From positions 1 through 5,996 of the forward strand of contig JAEDMB010000117.1 in the NCBI GenBank assembly GCA_016303235.1: 5,996 nt of DNA. Reading direction: 5' to 3'. Under the pieces are notes generated by a model that did no database searches, had not been told where the DNA came from, and worked only from the letters and a program-made list of their open reading frames with translations. This document shows, piece by piece, positions 4,990 to 5,996 of the stretch (position 1 is its first letter; the number at the start of each line of letters is the position of its first letter). Source of the DNA: Oscillospiraceae bacterium (lineage in GTDB: Bacteria > Bacillota > Clostridia > Oscillospirales > Ruminococcaceae). The position numbers and the translations under genes are program-made.

Positions 4990-5996
4990 TTTCATCACCT
5001 GCCAGTTCAAATATTTTTCTGATACTTCCTGTGTATCTGTTGAGAGCGTCCGCTGACGAAAGAATATATTTTGTATCTTTCTTTGTATCCTTTTTTACAT
5101 ATCCGAATATAGTCGATTCTGATGTATATGACACCATTTCCTCGCCTGTTCTCAGAGCTGTTCTTAAAAGCTTTTTTTCAAGTATGCTTGTATATTCTTT
5201 CAAATCATATTCCGGTTTAAGTTCCGAAAGCCATATTCTGAAAGTGCGGTCTATATTGTCATAGAATAATACTTTTTCTTCGTTGCCGGTCAGCTTGTCG
5301 CCGTCAGCACCGGCTGATTTCTGCAAATCTATGCTGAGTGAATATACTTTCTTTGCGACCTGTTCACATTTTTCGATTTCCATGTTTATTCTCGTTCTCC
5401 ATGCAGAACCCGAATCAAGCAGAAGCTGTGAATGAAATATGAGTGTATCGCTTGCAACGTCCAATACTGGCAGTGAAGTAGCCTGTTTATAATTGTAAAT
5501 AACACCTGCTGTTACAACGTTTAACATGTAGTCATTTTCAAGCATACCCATATCTTTCAGAGTTTTCACGAAAGAAAGCACTCCGGCTGAATGATATTTT
5601 TCAGTGTTTTCCTTTCCTACCGCAACAGAACCAAATTCCTGCCACGCTTTTTTTGAAGTATCATAATGTTTCGGAGCAAATTTATATACACCCTTCATCA
5701 AAAAGCCAGAATCTTTCATGCCATTCCGAAAAATACCTTTCAAACGGCTTTGACGGGAATTTGCCGTTTTTCCACATTTCTGCCCAGTTGTCAAAAAGAA
5801 TATCAGCATTGCTTTCAATATCTGTATCATCACCGTTAAGGTCATATCTTGAAAAAACCGTATGCACAACTGCAAGCAGAAGCTTTAAAACTGCCATATC
5901 CTGAGTTTTTGTTTCTCCGGCAAGTTCAGCATATTCATGTGCATTAAGAAACAGTTCATTAAGACTGACTTCTTTTAAAGAGCAGTCCTTATTTCT
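4976..5996 (-). pseudogene. casA: CasA (Cse1/Cas8e), 5' end outside window, internal deletion with frameshift
   Basis: Cse1 is the large Cascade subunit that reads the PAM and recruits Cas3. From the right edge the frame encodes typical N-terminal sequence (VSLNELFLNAHEYAELAGE, TQDMAVLKLLLAVVH, WHERFWLFDE) and then stops just after about 5690. In another frame, clear C-terminal sequence begins at KFAPKHYDTSKKAWQEF and runs through VLSFVKTLKDMG, DTLIFHSQLLLDSGSAWR and ADALNRYTGSIRKIFELAG to TGA 4976-4978. The join lies about 5681-5699. Around 200 residues between FWLFDE and PKHYD are missing, including the region that in family members holds the PAM-contacting loops and any CxxC zinc motifs. 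The C-terminal four-helix part (about 240 codons) is otherwise open. cas3 is normally upstream, beyond this window. Confidence 0.85.
4996..5000 (-). promoter_or_regulatory. Ribosome binding site deciding the casB start
   Basis: On the minus strand AGGTG lies inside the casA 3' end, 6 bases before ATG 4987-4989. It touches the upstream ATG at 4993-4995, which is therefore unlikely to be used. Confidence 0.55.

Noticed and set aside
4923..5264. Open frame of 113 codons on the plus strand over the casA/casB junction
   Set aside because: The opposite strand encodes recognisable CasA and CasB; the plus frame is F/S-rich, as expected for an antisense shadow.
5653..5904. Open frame on the plus strand over the casA join
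   Set aside because: It is antisense to recognisable CasA sequence on both sides of the join and has no independent support.
1520..5996. Gaps in the cas genes as sites of excised introns or inteins
   Set aside because: Those remove inserted sequence and restore the host gene, whereas here conserved coding sequence itself is missing.

Overview
The window is A+T-rich DNA from what looks like a low-GC Gram-positive bacterium, most likely a gut clostridium related to Ruminococcus/Oscillospiraceae. The reasons are strong AGGAGG-type ribosome binding sites, a consensus sigma-A promoter, TTG starts, short XRE regulators of the YozG type, and CRISPR repeats ending in GTGATCC like those of Firmicutes type I-E arrays. 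The taxon is inferred from style and not proven.

Left third (1-1250): a small two-helix membrane protein on the minus strand (23-271) has a near-perfect promoter. A gamma-glutamylcyclotransferase-like protein (375-809, plus) is divergent to it. A short XRE-family regulator (914-1102, plus) has its usual C-terminal tail cut off by an in-frame TAA. A strong hairpin terminator (1201-1249) closes this side.

Middle (1250-1520): a gene-free A+T-rich stretch holds a 22-bp tandem repeat and a 14-bp perfect palindrome. After it comes a two-repeat, one-spacer CRISPR remnant (1387-1475) with only about 44 bp between it and cas2.

Right two thirds (1520-5996): a type I-E (Cascade) cas operon on the minus strand, read right to left as casA(cas8e)-casB(cse2)-cas7e-cas5e-cas6e-cas1e-cas2e::dnaQ, followed by the array. 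cas3 would lie beyond the right edge, if it exists. Gene order and tight gene overlaps are canonical, but the operon is a wreck of a peculiar kind. casA, cas7/cas5, cas1 and the DnaQ part of cas2 have each lost an internal block of a few dozen to a few hundred codons, while sequence on both sides of each gap remains clean and recognisable. cas7 also carries a nonsense codon. Only casB (Cse2) and cas6e look intact. As written, the locus could not build a full Cascade, acquire spacers or run the exonuclease. Cas6e could still process repeat RNA. The most useful observation is this repeated pattern of internal deletions, which is either recent stepwise decay or an assembly/population artefact to be excluded with reads. 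I found no convincing new system here.
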